Shown: positions 16,921 through 27,308 of the stretch, piece after piece
Layout of the letters: each line of letters starts with the position of its first letter
Numbering within the stretch: position 1 is the stretch's first letter
Assembly (NCBI RefSeq): GCF_018448925.1
Contig: NZ_RCWE01000022.1
Coordinates: 1 to 64,000, forward strand
DNA length: 64,000 nucleotides
Reading direction: 5' to 3'
Source: Photorhabdus akhurstii
GTDB lineage: Bacteria; Pseudomonadota; Gammaproteobacteria; Enterobacterales; Enterobacteriaceae
The notes under the pieces: generated by a model
The model's database searches: none
Told to the model about the DNA's origin: nothing
Seen by the model: only the letters and a program-made list of their open reading frames with translations
Position numbers and translations under genes: made by a program

Positions 16921-19900
16921 ATGGAAAATAGTTTTACTGGACTTGAGGTTGCTGTAGTCGGCATGGCTGGGCAATTTCCTGGCGCTGATAACGTAAGTGA
17001 ATTCTGGGAAATGTTGCGAGGCGGTGTAGATGGTATCAGCTCATTTATTGAAGACGAACTTAAAGCCAATGGAATTTCAAAAGAAGAGTATTCGAGAGAA
17101 AACTATATTTCGGCAAAGGGAATAATTAATCATCCATTTAAATTTGCCGCAGATTACTTTGGTATTAACCATTCTGATGCCGTAAGGATGGACCCGCAGA
17201 TCCGTTTAATGATAGAAAACTGCTGGCAAGCTTTAAATCATGCCAATATCGACTCTAAAACATACCAAGGAAAGGTGGGGGTTTTTGCCGGAGCAAGTAG
17301 CCAATGGTCCTGGTTTAAAGAGCTTAATACACAATTTAGTTCAGCGGCTGAGCAGTTCCATGTTGCTACTTTAAATGATCCCTCATTTTGTACGCGGATC
17401 TCCTATTTACTGAACCTAAGAGGGCCATCGGTCACCATTCAAACTGCATGTTCGACATCCTTGGTGGCGATACACATGGCATGTCAGGCGTTACAAGCCG
17501 GCGAGTGTGACGTTGCATTAGCTGGCGGGGTGAGTGTTACCCATCCTCATAAAAGTGGTTATCTATATCAAGAAGGGATGATTAACAGCCCTGATGGCAA
17601 AACTCGCGTATTCGATGAGAATGCATGCGGTACCGTATTCAGTAACGGGGTTGGCGTTGTTGCGTTAAAACGCCTTGAGGATGCTATCCAGAGTGGCGAT
17701 AGAGTTTTTGCCATCGTTAAAGGCAGTGCGGTAAACAATGATGGCAGTGACAAAATCAGCTTTACCGCGCCCAGCGAATTGGGGCAGAAGAGTGTGATTC
17801 AGGATGCGCTTGAGTATTCAGAAGTGGACGCGGAACAAATTAGTTATATCGAAGCGCATGGAACCGGTACTTTACTTGGCGATCCTATTGAATTATCCGC
17901 GTTAAAAAGCATTTTTCAGGGGAATGGCTCGTGCGCGTTAGGCTCGGTAAAGTCTAATGTTGGTCACTGCGACGCAGCCGCCGGAGTTTTGGCTTTTATC
18001 AAGGTAGCGCTTTGCGCCTATTTCAGAACATTAGTGCCTACGTTGCACTTTAAAAAAGCTAATCCAAAACTGGATTTGGACAACACGCCTTTTTATATAA
18101 ACACCGAAACCAAACCGTGGGACGTCAGTAATGGTGACGTGCGATTGGCAGGGGTGAGCGCATTTGGCGTGGGGGGAACCAATGCGCACATCATTTTGCA
18201 GGAATATGAAGACGGGGCGCAGCCTTCGTTGGCGGATCTACAATATCAATCATTGCCGAATCGCCTTGAGTTTAAACCCGTCGCGAATATCCAAAAAGAA
18301 ACAGCTCAGCATGCGAAGGTTGCAGAAGTACACCAAGCGCATTCATTTGATAAGGTCAGTTTACAAACAGCGTTACTTGAGATGTTGAAAACGCATTTTG
18401 CAAAAGATGCGATTACCCTTAAAGACAACTTTTTTGATGCGGGGGCGAGTTCACTCGATATTGCGCAATTACATGATAAGGTTAACACCGAGTATGGCTT
18501 GAGCCTAAAAATCAGTGATTATTATCGTCATAGCAACTGTGAGAAATTAGCTCAGCATATTTGCTCGCTAGGTAATAGCCAAACGTTACCAAAGAGCAAA
18601 CGCACACCTCAGAATACATCGCCAATATCCGTTTCAAGCGAAGAAGCTAAGAACAATTACCCCCAACACGCGGTTGCGGTTGTGGGAATGAGCGGGCGCT
18701 TTCCGGGCAGTGAGAACATTCAAGAATATTGGCAAAATCTGCTAGAAGGTCATGAAGGTATCAGCTTTTTTTCAGATGAGGAGTTACTTGAAGCAGGCGT
18801 TCCTTCCACTATTTTGCAGTTGGACAATTACATCAAAGCCAAGGGCGTGTTATCTAGCTCGTTTGATTTTGATCCAGAGGCATTTACGTATACGGCTCGT
18901 GAAGCTCAGTATATGGACCCTCAATTCAGGTTGTTACATGAAGCGACATGGCAGGTACTTGATGATGCCGGATACGGCAATCAAAAATATAGACCGATAA
19001 CTGGGCTTTTTGCCTCTTGTGGCTCGAATCATCAATGGTTAGAGCGATTAAAAAAAGAGGTGACGGATTCAACGGAGCAGTTTGGTGTTGCGCTTTTGAA
19101 TGACCGAGAGTTTTTGACAACTCGTGTTGCTTACAAACTAAATCTAACCGGACCGGCTGTGACGGTTCAAAGCGCCTGTTCCAGTTCTGCGTTGGCTATC
19201 ACCTTAGCCTGTCAGAGTTTATACACTCATCAATGTGATCTTGCATTAGCTGGTGGGGTATCGGTTACTACACCGGTTAAAAGCGGTTACGTCTATGCGC
19301 GAGGGATGGTCAACAGTTCTGATGGTCACTGCCGCCCATTTACCAAAGAAGCGAGCGGCACAGTATTTAGTGATGGCTTGGGGATGGTTGCACTCAAAAG
19401 GCTAGAGGATGCACTGAGGGATAATGACAACATCTATGGTGTGATCGCGGGTTTTGGCGTCAACAATGATGGTCGTGACAAAACGGGATACACCGCTCCT
19501 AATGCGAATGGACAAGCAAATTGTATTCGCCAATCCTTAAATATGGCCGGTGTTAAACCCGAAGATATTGAATTTCTGGAAGCGCATGGCACTGCGACCT
19601 TGGTTGGTGACGAAATTGAAATTGAGGGTATCAAAGAAGCGCTTGGGGCAAGTGACAAAAATTGTGTTTTGGGGAGTGTTAAATCCAACATCGGTCATAC
19701 CAATACAGCGGCGGGCGTAGCAAGCTTTATTAAAGCGATATTGGCGCTTAAACACCAAACATTGCCGATGTCATGCCATGTTACGGAAACGATCCCTGAC
19801 TCATTGTCTGACACTCGATTCACTTTGATCGATAAATCAAGGCATTGGAAGAGTGATAATGAGATTAGAACCGCGGGAGTCAGTTCCTTTGGTATTGGTG

Positions 19901-22900
19901 GAACCAATGTGCACTTGACGGTTAAATCGATAGCGCAGCCGGTAAAGAGAGATAATGAGCGTCCAGAACTTGTTGTGCTGTCAAGCAAGAGCCAGCAAGG
20001 TTTAGCTAAAATAGCGAGTAAACTGCATGACCATATCCAACATGCAGATCAAGAACCCAATCTGACCGATTTGGCTTACACGTTGCAATTAGGGCGAGGT
20101 GAGTTTGATGTCCGTTCGTCAGCGGTTGTGGATAGCATTGAAACACTGAGCGCCATGTTGTCTCGTTTGGCAAGTGGTAAGTCTGAGGGACGTGAGATTT
20201 CAGACAATGCACCCGGTCTTGTCTTTATGTTCCCGGGGCAGGGAGCGCAATATGTCGAGATGGCGAAAGGTTTATATCATGAGCTAGACATCTTCAAAAC
20301 TAGAGTGGATGAGTGCCATCAACTGCTACGTGAACAATTTGATATTGATCTGCTATCGCTTCTGTATAGCGATGGAGAGGATGCAGAAGAACGTAGTATT
20401 GAACTGCAAAATACCCGCATCACCCAACCGGTTATCTTTGTTATCTCTTATGCACTGGCGAAGTGTCTGGAAAGTTTCGGCATCCGGGCCAATGCAATGA
20501 TTGGTCACAGTGTGGGAGAGTATGTCGCCGCGACATTGGCAGAAGTGATGACATTGGAAGAGGCGCTTAAATTGGTTGCTTCACGTGGTCTCATTATGCA
20601 GGAGTGTGAACCGGGAGCCATGCTCAGTGTCGCTTCGAGCAGAGAAAAAGTTGCGCCATTTCTGACGGACTTAGTGACACTGGCTACGATTAACTCGCCT
20701 AATTCATGTGTTATCGCGGGTCCTTTGGAAGAGGTTAAAGCGGTACAAGCGCGATTGTCACAAGAGAATTACCGTTGTCGATTATTGAAGACATCGCATG
20801 CATTTCATACGGCGATGATGTTGCCCGGCGTTGATAAGTTTCGAGCGGAACTGGATAAAGTGGATTTTAAAGCGCCAAAAGCGGCGTTTTTATCAAACGT
20901 CACAGGCCGGTGGATACAACCGGAAGAGGCATGTTCAGCCGATTATTGGATCAAGCACTTATGCCAAGCCGTCGAATTTCAACAAGGCATTGAAACTTGC
21001 CTGCAAGAGCCGGCGCTAAACGTATTTTTAGAAGTCGGTCCGGGACGCACTCTTTCGACTTTTGTGAAGCAAATAGCGGATAGTCACGCGAATATTTCCG
21101 TGTTTAATCTGTTACGTCATCCACTAGAGGAAGAGAGTGACCGAGCCTGCCTGCTTAAGGTATTAGCAGAGCTTTGGTCTTTGGGGATTTCTATCGATTG
21201 GACTGCCTTATACCAAAATGTCTCTCCGGGGCGTATTAGTCTTCCAGGCTATCAATTCATCAGAGAGCCAAGTTTAAGTGAGTATCATATTTCCTCTACC
21301 ACGACCGGTCGGACATCTGAAACCAAAATAACTAAAAAAGAATTAACGCAGTGGTTATATACCGAACAGTGGCAAGCTGTCGAATTACCGACTGAAAACA
21401 CCGGACAGGCAAATAATATCGTCTGTTTTGTGCCGAGTTTAGCGTGGTGTGATGCGTTTACTGAGCGTTTTAGCCAAGAGGGACAAAAACTTAAATTCGT
21501 TATTCCGTCGCCGGCGTATTATGTTGACGGCCAAGTAATCGGCGTTACACCGGGAGATAAAAATAGTTTTGATAACTTGATGACTGAACTAGTCAATTCG
21601 AGTTTCTTGCCGGACTCAATTATTTTTGCCTGGCCGCTTTCCGGTACCAAAGACATAACGACATCTTGGTTTTCTGTCATCTTATTACTGCAATCGTGGG
21701 GGAAATTGGGTCGTTTATCTGAATTTCGTTTATTATTGGCGACTACAGCACTACCGGAACACAGTCTGCTCAATGGCTTAATTAAAGTTATCGCTCAAGA
21801 AGTCACGAAATGCCATCCTCGAATTATTGAATTAGATACGGCTGAATCTATTGAGGCAGCATGCGATATTCTTGCTCAAGAATTAACAGCAAGCGATATG
21901 AGTTTTATTGTCAAATGGTCTCAACAAGCACGATTTGAAAAGCGTTATCAACAGCTTGAGAATAATGAACTGATTACCGACGTTATTGCCAAAAAACAGC
22001 TTTTCAAAAAACAGGGTGTTTATCTGATTACCGGTGGATTGGGTGATCTGGGTTTGCTGTTTGCAGAACACTTAGTGACGCGATATGGCGCTAAGGTGAT
22101 TTTATCGGGGCGTAGGGATTTACCGCAAAAAGCGCAGTGGGGTGATGTTGAAGTAAAAGCCCATCCTCAGTCAGAAATTATTGATCGAATACATCAATTA
22201 TCTCTGATTAATGAAGGCGATATTGATTACTACGCAGCGGACGTTTGTGATCGGCAGGAGATGGAAGCGCTCATTACTCACATTGAAGCACAATATGGCT
22301 CGTTAAATGGGGTGATCTGTGCGGCTGGTGTGACGCGGGGAGATTCTTTCCAAGGCATTAACCATATTACTATGGAGAACTGTCAGCCTCAGTTTGATAC
22401 AAAAGTTTACTCTTACCAATTGCTTGCAGAACTATTAGAACACAAACAAATTGATTTCTGTATTTTATGCTCTTCCATTGCGGCTATTTTGGGGGGCTTA
22501 AGCTTCTCGGCTTACAGTTCAGTGAGTTCTTTTGCTGATGCATTTGCGAAACAACAAAATCAGTTGGGCAAGCCTTGGATTAGTATCAACTGGGATGGCT
22601 GGGTATTTGAGCGTAAAAATGCTGATGACGCCATAGGTTCTTCATTAGAACAGCTATTAATTGAGCCGGATGAAGGTCTTTATATTTTAGAGCGTGTTTT
22701 ACAGTCACCTCTTGAGGCACAGTTAATTGTTTCTACCGGGGATCTGAATAAGAGATTTGAACAATGGGTCGGCGCCCATATTAGACCTTTTACTAATCAA
22801 TCCCATTCAGCACATTCAAGGCAGACATGCTCAAAGCAAATATTTTCAAAACAACAGATCATCGACACTATTATGGAGATTTGGCAAGACTTCTTAAAAA

Positions 22901-25900
22901 TCCATTCGATTAATAGTGGTGATAACTTCTTTGAATTGGGCGCAAATTCACTGGATCTGGTTCAGGTCAATAAGCGTATTACTGAAGCGCTTTATATTGA
23001 TTTGTCCGTGGTGGATATGTTCAGTTATCCGACATCGGAATTACTTGCGGGTTTTATTATTGAGCAAAACGCCATGATGGTGGGGGAAATATCATTAGAT
23101 TCGGTTGAAAATAATAAAGCAGCAGAATTTGATGCTCCATTGAATAGTCAACCGAGCCAAGATCTCGATGCTGATATCAGTAAAAAAATCGCCATTGTTG
23201 GTATTGCTGCGACATTCCCAGAAGCCGAAAACATTTACGACTTTTGGCAGAATCTCACTTACGGCAAAGAATCCATATCGATATTCAGCAAAGAAGAGCT
23301 GCTTGAAGAGGGGATAGATCAGGCGCTATTAGATAATCCCAACTACATCAGAGCGAAAGGGGTGTTTCCTAACGCGGGTGAGTTTGATGCGACCTTTTTT
23401 GGCTATACACCTTACGAAGCAAGGCAAATGGACCCGCAAGTTCGCGCCTTCCATACATGTTGCTGGCAGGCACTGCAAGACGCTGGAATTAAGCCCAAAG
23501 AAAGCAGACACAAAATTGGTCTTTATGCGGCAGCGTCAGGCAATTTGCAGTGGTTAGCTCAGGCGATGGCGACGGCCGAGGGAAGTGCGGGCCAATATAG
23601 TGCAATGACAGTGGCGGATAAGGATTATATGGCGACCATTGTCTCCTATAAATTGAATTTGACCGGCCCAAGTATGGTGTTGTCAACCGCCTGCTCATCG
23701 TCTCTGGTTGCCGTCAATGAGGCAATCAAGTCCCTGAGGGCTGGAGAATGTGATATCGCGCTTGCTGGCGGCGTCTCCATTACTTTACCGACAAAAGCCG
23801 GTTATCTCTCTGAAGAGGGAATGATCCATGCAAAAGATGGGAAGTGTCGCCCATTTGATATTCAAGCCAGTGGGACGGTTTTTGGTGATGGCGTTGGCGT
23901 TGTGGTATTAAAGCCACTTCAACAAGCACTGAAAGACAACGACAATATCTATGCGACCATCATAGGCACGGCTATTAATAATGATGGCGGCAGAAAGGTT
24001 GGATACACCGCGCCAAGTTATCAGGGGCAAATTGACGTGATTCAAGCCGCGCTTAAAGATGCGAATGTTTCGGCAGACACGTTAAGCTTTGTTGAAGCGC
24101 ATGGTACGGGCACCCATCTGGGGGACCCGATTGAATTTAAAGCGCTTAAACACGCCTTTGCTACTGATAAGAAAAACTTCTGCAAATTAGGCAGTGTAAA
24201 ATCCAATATCGGACACTTGAATTCGGCAGCGGGTATTGCCGGACTGATAAAAGCAACAATGGCGCTTAAATATAAAGAGCTGCCGCCGACAATCAATTTT
24301 GCCAGAATCAACCCGGAAATTGATATTGTCAACAGCCCATTCATTATCAGCAATCAATACAGCCGACTTGATGATTCTCAGGGACTGCTAAGAGCGGGTG
24401 TTAGCTCGTTTGGTATCGGTGGTACGAACGCGCACGTGGTGCTTGAACAAGCGTCAAGTGTCAATCGACAAACACTGACCAAAGAGCAGCCAGTTGTTCT
24501 GCCTATCGTATTATCGGCCCCTGATGAAAAGTCGTTAGACAGCTATAAGAAGCAGTTGAAGCGAGCAATACAAAGCAACGTAGTTGATAGTCACATTAAT
24601 GAGATGGCATTGAGTCTAATGCAAAGAGACGTTATGCCTTATCTGTTTGTTGCTTATAGCCGGGATCGTGAAGGTTTATTGCAGCGCTTGTCGTCATCAT
24701 CTTCTGATTATCTCTACAACGGCATGACGTCAGAGAGAAAAGTGGTCTATTTGTTCCCGGGACAAGGCATGCAATATGCAGCGATGGGACTTTCGCTCTA
24801 TCACACCAATGATCTGTTCAAAACATGGTGTGATCGAGGATTTGAAATCGCCAGTGAGTATTGCGCGATTGATTTAAAACAGCTTTTCCTCTCAGGAGAA
24901 GATGATGAGAAATTGTATAATACCGAGTTTGCCCAGCCGTTAATGTTTATTATTGAGTATTCACTGGTGCAGGTTCTCGCATCTTATGGCGTTAAACCGA
25001 CAGCGATGTTGGGTCATAGCTTAGGTGAATATGTTGCAGCAGCGGTTGCTGAAATATTCTCGTTCGCTGATGCTATTAGGATGGTTTGTGCCAGAGGCCG
25101 CTTGATGCAGTCCACTGAAGCCGCCGCTATGTTATCTGTTATGTGTTCGGCAACAGTGGCTCAAACCATGTTGTTTGGTCGCTTGGAAATCGCGCTCAAT
25201 AATAGCAGCGAACTTTGTGTGCTCTCCGGTTCAGATGAGGAAATCACCGCATTTGAGCAACTCTGCGAATCCAGAGCAATCAAGACGAAGCGTCTTAAAG
25301 TCAGCCGTGCTTTCCATTCCCGCTATATGGAGCCAATTTTGGCTGATTATGAGCGAGTTATCGGTGACGTGAAACTCTCTGAACCCAAACTTCCTATCAT
25401 CTCTAATGTGACCGGAGAATTGAGTACTAAAAATCTGATGGTGGAACCGCACTATTGGGTTCGCCAAATTCGTGAACCGGTGCGCTTTACTCAAGGACTG
25501 GAGGAATTACTGGCAAGCGGTGATGCTATTTTCGTCGAGGTGGGGCCTGGAAATGGTTTGTCGTCCCTGATTAAACACCATCAAGATTTCAATACAAAAC
25601 ATGTCTGTCTTTCTCTTATCAGTCGTGGCAAAGAAGAGGCGTCTTGCCTCATGGAAAGTCTGGGCATGTTGTCACTGTTGAACGTCAATGTCGATTGGCA
25701 GCATGAATTGAACGAGACAGTTGCACCTTCGGTAAACCTTCCTCCTATGCCGATTCGAGGTAAAGAATATCCTAAAGATGTGAAAAGGCTACAAGCCATT
25801 TTCTCAGGTAAAGTTGACTCTGACGTAACCCAATTGTCTACACAAAGTGTAGCGAGAAGCCAAGTTTCTGACGTTATGCAGCCAAAGAGTATGGCAGAAG

Positions 25901-27189
25901 AACTTAAGGTTATTTGGAAAGATGTACTGGGTGTCAGTGAGGTGAACGGGGAAGATGATTTCATCACATTAGGGGGTAATTCACTATCCGCAGTGCAAGT
26001 CGTCGCGAAAGCGAAGTCTGTAAAAATTCCCGTTGATATGAATATGCTGCTATCGCGAAAGAGCCTGAATGAGATCATCCATTTGATCGATACGCCTCGT
26101 CCATCTATCTCGAGCGGCTGGCAGTACAATACACAGTTCAAGCCTGAGTTTTATGGCAGTGATGTGAGCTGTATGTATTCGGCAGTGAGAGAGAAACTAA
26201 AGCATGATTATGGCTTGAATTGTCCAAATAGCTTAATGCGAGCATCGGATGGAAGCTTACTGTTTGGTTTTAGCGTGCGGCCCTCAGACTCACAAGGCAA
26301 TATTCTGAATGACTATCAGAATTATGGTGCATTATTGGATTGGCCTCAGTTGCAGGAAAGTTTCTCGTTTTCCTATCACAAGCAGTTTTTTGACGATTTG
26401 GCATCTTACACCGCGTATTGCATAGCGGAACTGGAGAAAGGAAAACTGGTTATTGTCACCGGTTCAGATTACCACTTACCGTTTTCCCCTTCTTACGGCT
26501 TGAGTCATAGTGAATATTTACTCCGGCCTCTATTTGATAATCTGGAAATCGATGAGGAAGAGGTTATTCCACATGCATTTGTTTTGGTTGGGCGCACGCC
26601 AGGAGGCTATCAAGTTTATGACGGGAGCTTTAATTACTTTGGTGAAATAAGTGATCATGAGTTCGCGCAAACTGTTATCGGTTTCAAAGGACTTGAGTTT
26701 ATGAAATCTCACGAGGTGTATCATAAATCTCGTCCTTATCTTGCTATATCGGTTGTTCAAACTGGAGCGTTTTTATCCACTGACCATCTATTACGCGGGA
26801 CGCTAGATAAAACCCTGTCGGGATTACAGACTCACACGGCTATTACGGACGAAAACACGCCAATACACCATTATGTTGGTATAAGTGCGGTTAATAAATT
26901 GATGGAAAGCCCGGAGTTGTTATTGGCGATGACATCGAGTGAATTGGAGCAGTTTATAAAACGGTGGTTATTACAGTTGGAGCTTCTTCATCGTTTCCTT
27001 GCGATGGCAATACCTGATCATGCGCAATGGTGGGCGGACACTGTGGCGGGTATGACCGAAACTCTTCGGAAACTGATTGCCGTTGATAATCGAAATCTCA
27101 ATGCCAACGACATCACCGGCACAATGACGTTATTTAAACAATTGCTTGAGAGCGTGATTGGCAAACTCGTGATTGAAAAACTAGAGTGA
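16921..27189 (+). CDS. Three-module type I PKS: KS-ACP / KS-AT-KR-ACP / KS-AT-ACP plus C39/BtrH-like domain
   Basis: 3422 residues. Module 1: KS (~8-430, Cys177, His313, His349) and ACP (Ser511) with no AT. Module 2: KS (~583-1000, Cys753, His889, His926), AT (~1100-1400, Ser1197 in GHSVG, malonyl-type HAFH 1293-1296), KR (GGLGDLG ~1705, Tyr1865) and ACP (Ser2010). Module 3: KS (~2090-2510, Cys2258, His2394, His2432), AT (Ser2700, RAFH 2796-2799 in place of HAFH) and ACP (Ser3021). The last ~340 residues are not a thioesterase. They show Cys3084, His3218 (HAFVLVG) and Asp3234 (YQVYDGS) spaced like papain/C39-fold BtrH proteins that transfer acyl groups from carriers. Module 1 needs an AT in trans. 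The C-terminal domain may release or transfer the chain. Confidence 0.93.
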   Translation: MENSFTGLEVAVVGMAGQFPGADNVSEFWEMLRGGVDGISSFIEDELKANGISKEEYSRENYISAKGIINHPFKFAADYFGINHSDAVRMDPQIRLMIENCWQALNHANIDSKTYQGKVGVFAGASSQWSWFKELNTQFSSAAEQFHVATLNDPSFCTRISYLLNLRGPSVTIQTACSTSLVAIHMACQALQAGECDVALAGGVSVTHPHKSGYLYQEGMINSPDGKTRVFDENACGTVFSNGVGVVALKRLEDAIQSGDRVFAIVKGSAVNNDGSDKISFTAPSELGQKSVIQDALEYSEVDAEQISYIEAHGTGTLLGDPIELSALKSIFQGNGSCALGSVKSNVGHCDAAAGVLAFIKVALCAYFRTLVPTLHFKKANPKLDLDNTPFYINTETKPWDVSNGDVRLAGVSAFGVGGTNAHIILQEYEDGAQPSLADLQYQSLPNRLEFKPVANIQKETAQHAKVAEVHQAHSFDKVSLQTALLEMLKTHFAKDAITLKDNFFDAGASSLDIAQLHDKVNTEYGLSLKISDYYRHSNCEKLAQHICSLGNSQTLPKSKRTPQNTSPISVSSEEAKNNYPQHAVAVVGMSGRFPGSENIQEYWQNLLEGHEGISFFSDEELLEAGVPSTILQLDNYIKAKGVLSSSFDFDPEAFTYTAREAQYMDPQFRLLHEATWQVLDDAGYGNQKYRPITGLFASCGSNHQWLERLKKEVTDSTEQFGVALLNDREFLTTRVAYKLNLTGPAVTVQSACSSSALAITLACQSLYTHQCDLALAGGVSVTTPVKSGYVYARGMVNSSDGHCRPFTKEASGTVFSDGLGMVALKRLEDALRDNDNIYGVIAGFGVNNDGRDKTGYTAPNANGQANCIRQSLNMAGVKPEDIEFLEAHGTATLVGDEIEIEGIKEALGASDKNCVLGSVKSNIGHTNTAAGVASFIKAILALKHQTLPMSCHVTETIPDSLSDTRFTLIDKSRHWKSDNEIRTAGVSSFGIGGTNVHLTVKSIAQPVKRDNERPELVVLSSKSQQGLAKIASKLHDHIQHADQEPNLTDLAYTLQLGRGEFDVRSSAVVDSIETLSAMLSRLASGKSEGREISDNAPGLVFMFPGQGAQYVEMAKGLYHELDIFKTRVDECHQLLREQFDIDLLSLLYSDGEDAEERSIELQNTRITQPVIFVISYALAKCLESFGIRANAMIGHSVGEYVAATLAEVMTLEEALKLVASRGLIMQECEPGAMLSVASSREKVAPFLTDLVTLATINSPNSCVIAGPLEEVKAVQARLSQENYRCRLLKTSHAFHTAMMLPGVDKFRAELDKVDFKAPKAAFLSNVTGRWIQPEEACSADYWIKHLCQAVEFQQGIETCLQEPALNVFLEVGPGRTLSTFVKQIADSHANISVFNLLRHPLEEESDRACLLKVLAELWSLGISIDWTALYQNVSPGRISLPGYQFIREPSLSEYHISSTTTGRTSETKITKKELTQWLYTEQWQAVELPTENTGQANNIVCFVPSLAWCDAFTERFSQEGQKLKFVIPSPAYYVDGQVIGVTPGDKNSFDNLMTELVNSSFLPDSIIFAWPLSGTKDITTSWFSVILLLQSWGKLGRLSEFRLLLATTALPEHSLLNGLIKVIAQEVTKCHPRIIELDTAESIEAACDILAQELTASDMSFIVKWSQQARFEKRYQQLENNELITDVIAKKQLFKKQGVYLITGGLGDLGLLFAEHLVTRYGAKVILSGRRDLPQKAQWGDVEVKAHPQSEIIDRIHQLSLINEGDIDYYAADVCDRQEMEALITHIEAQYGSLNGVICAAGVTRGDSFQGINHITMENCQPQFDTKVYSYQLLAELLEHKQIDFCILCSSIAAILGGLSFSAYSSVSSFADAFAKQQNQLGKPWISINWDGWVFERKNADDAIGSSLEQLLIEPDEGLYILERVLQSPLEAQLIVSTGDLNKRFEQWVGAHIRPFTNQSHSAHSRQTCSKQIFSKQQIIDTIMEIWQDFLKIHSINSGDNFFELGANSLDLVQVNKRITEALYIDLSVVDMFSYPTSELLAGFIIEQNAMMVGEISLDSVENNKAAEFDAPLNSQPSQDLDADISKKIAIVGIAATFPEAENIYDFWQNLTYGKESISIFSKEELLEEGIDQALLDNPNYIRAKGVFPNAGEFDATFFGYTPYEARQMDPQVRAFHTCCWQALQDAGIKPKESRHKIGLYAAASGNLQWLAQAMATAEGSAGQYSAMTVADKDYMATIVSYKLNLTGPSMVLSTACSSSLVAVNEAIKSLRAGECDIALAGGVSITLPTKAGYLSEEGMIHAKDGKCRPFDIQASGTVFGDGVGVVVLKPLQQALKDNDNIYATIIGTAINNDGGRKVGYTAPSYQGQIDVIQAALKDANVSADTLSFVEAHGTGTHLGDPIEFKALKHAFATDKKNFCKLGSVKSNIGHLNSAAGIAGLIKATMALKYKELPPTINFARINPEIDIVNSPFIISNQYSRLDDSQGLLRAGVSSFGIGGTNAHVVLEQASSVNRQTLTKEQPVVLPIVLSAPDEKSLDSYKKQLKRAIQSNVVDSHINEMALSLMQRDVMPYLFVAYSRDREGLLQRLSSSSSDYLYNGMTSERKVVYLFPGQGMQYAAMGLSLYHTNDLFKTWCDRGFEIASEYCAIDLKQLFLSGEDDEKLYNTEFAQPLMFIIEYSLVQVLASYGVKPTAMLGHSLGEYVAAAVAEIFSFADAIRMVCARGRLMQSTEAAAMLSVMCSATVAQTMLFGRLEIALNNSSELCVLSGSDEEITAFEQLCESRAIKTKRLKVSRAFHSRYMEPILADYERVIGDVKLSEPKLPIISNVTGELSTKNLMVEPHYWVRQIREPVRFTQGLEELLASGDAIFVEVGPGNGLSSLIKHHQDFNTKHVCLSLISRGKEEASCLMESLGMLSLLNVNVDWQHELNETVAPSVNLPPMPIRGKEYPKDVKRLQAIFSGKVDSDVTQLSTQSVARSQVSDVMQPKSMAEELKVIWKDVLGVSEVNGEDDFITLGGNSLSAVQVVAKAKSVKIPVDMNMLLSRKSLNEIIHLIDTPRPSISSGWQYNTQFKPEFYGSDVSCMYSAVREKLKHDYGLNCPNSLMRASDGSLLFGFSVRPSDSQGNILNDYQNYGALLDWPQLQESFSFSYHKQFFDDLASYTAYCIAELEKGKLVIVTGSDYHLPFSPSYGLSHSEYLLRPLFDNLEIDEEEVIPHAFVLVGRTPGGYQVYDGSFNYFGEISDHEFAQTVIGFKGLEFMKSHEVYHKSRPYLAISVVQTGAFLSTDHLLRGTLDKTLSGLQTHTAITDENTPIHHYVGISAVNKLMESPELLLAMTSSELEQFIKRWLLQLELLHRFLAMAIPDHAQWWADTVAGMTETLRKLIAVDNRNLNANDITGTMTLFKQLLESVIGKLVIEKLE

Positions 27190-27197
27190 TATTTGCG

Positions 27198-27226
27198 GTC
27201 ATAGCTCTTGTTATGAGAGCTATGAC
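27198..27226 (+). terminator. Strong hairpin after the first PKS gene
   Basis: GTCATAGCTCT and AGAGCTATGAC pair perfectly over 11 bp around a 7-nt loop, 9 bp after the PKS stop. The following sequence is AT-rich without a clean T-run. Probably a terminator or attenuator between the PKS and the exporter gene. Confidence 0.5.
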
Positions 27227-27308
27227 GCGATATTAATTTAAGTTGGAAAATCTCACTTGCACGCTATATAGCAATATCAAATTTAAAAATATTCATTTTG
27301 TATTGGAG

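Noticed and set aside
25581-26141. 186-codon minus-strand frame within the first PKS gene
   Set aside because: It covers the AT/ACP region of the PKS in antisense, with no start signal.
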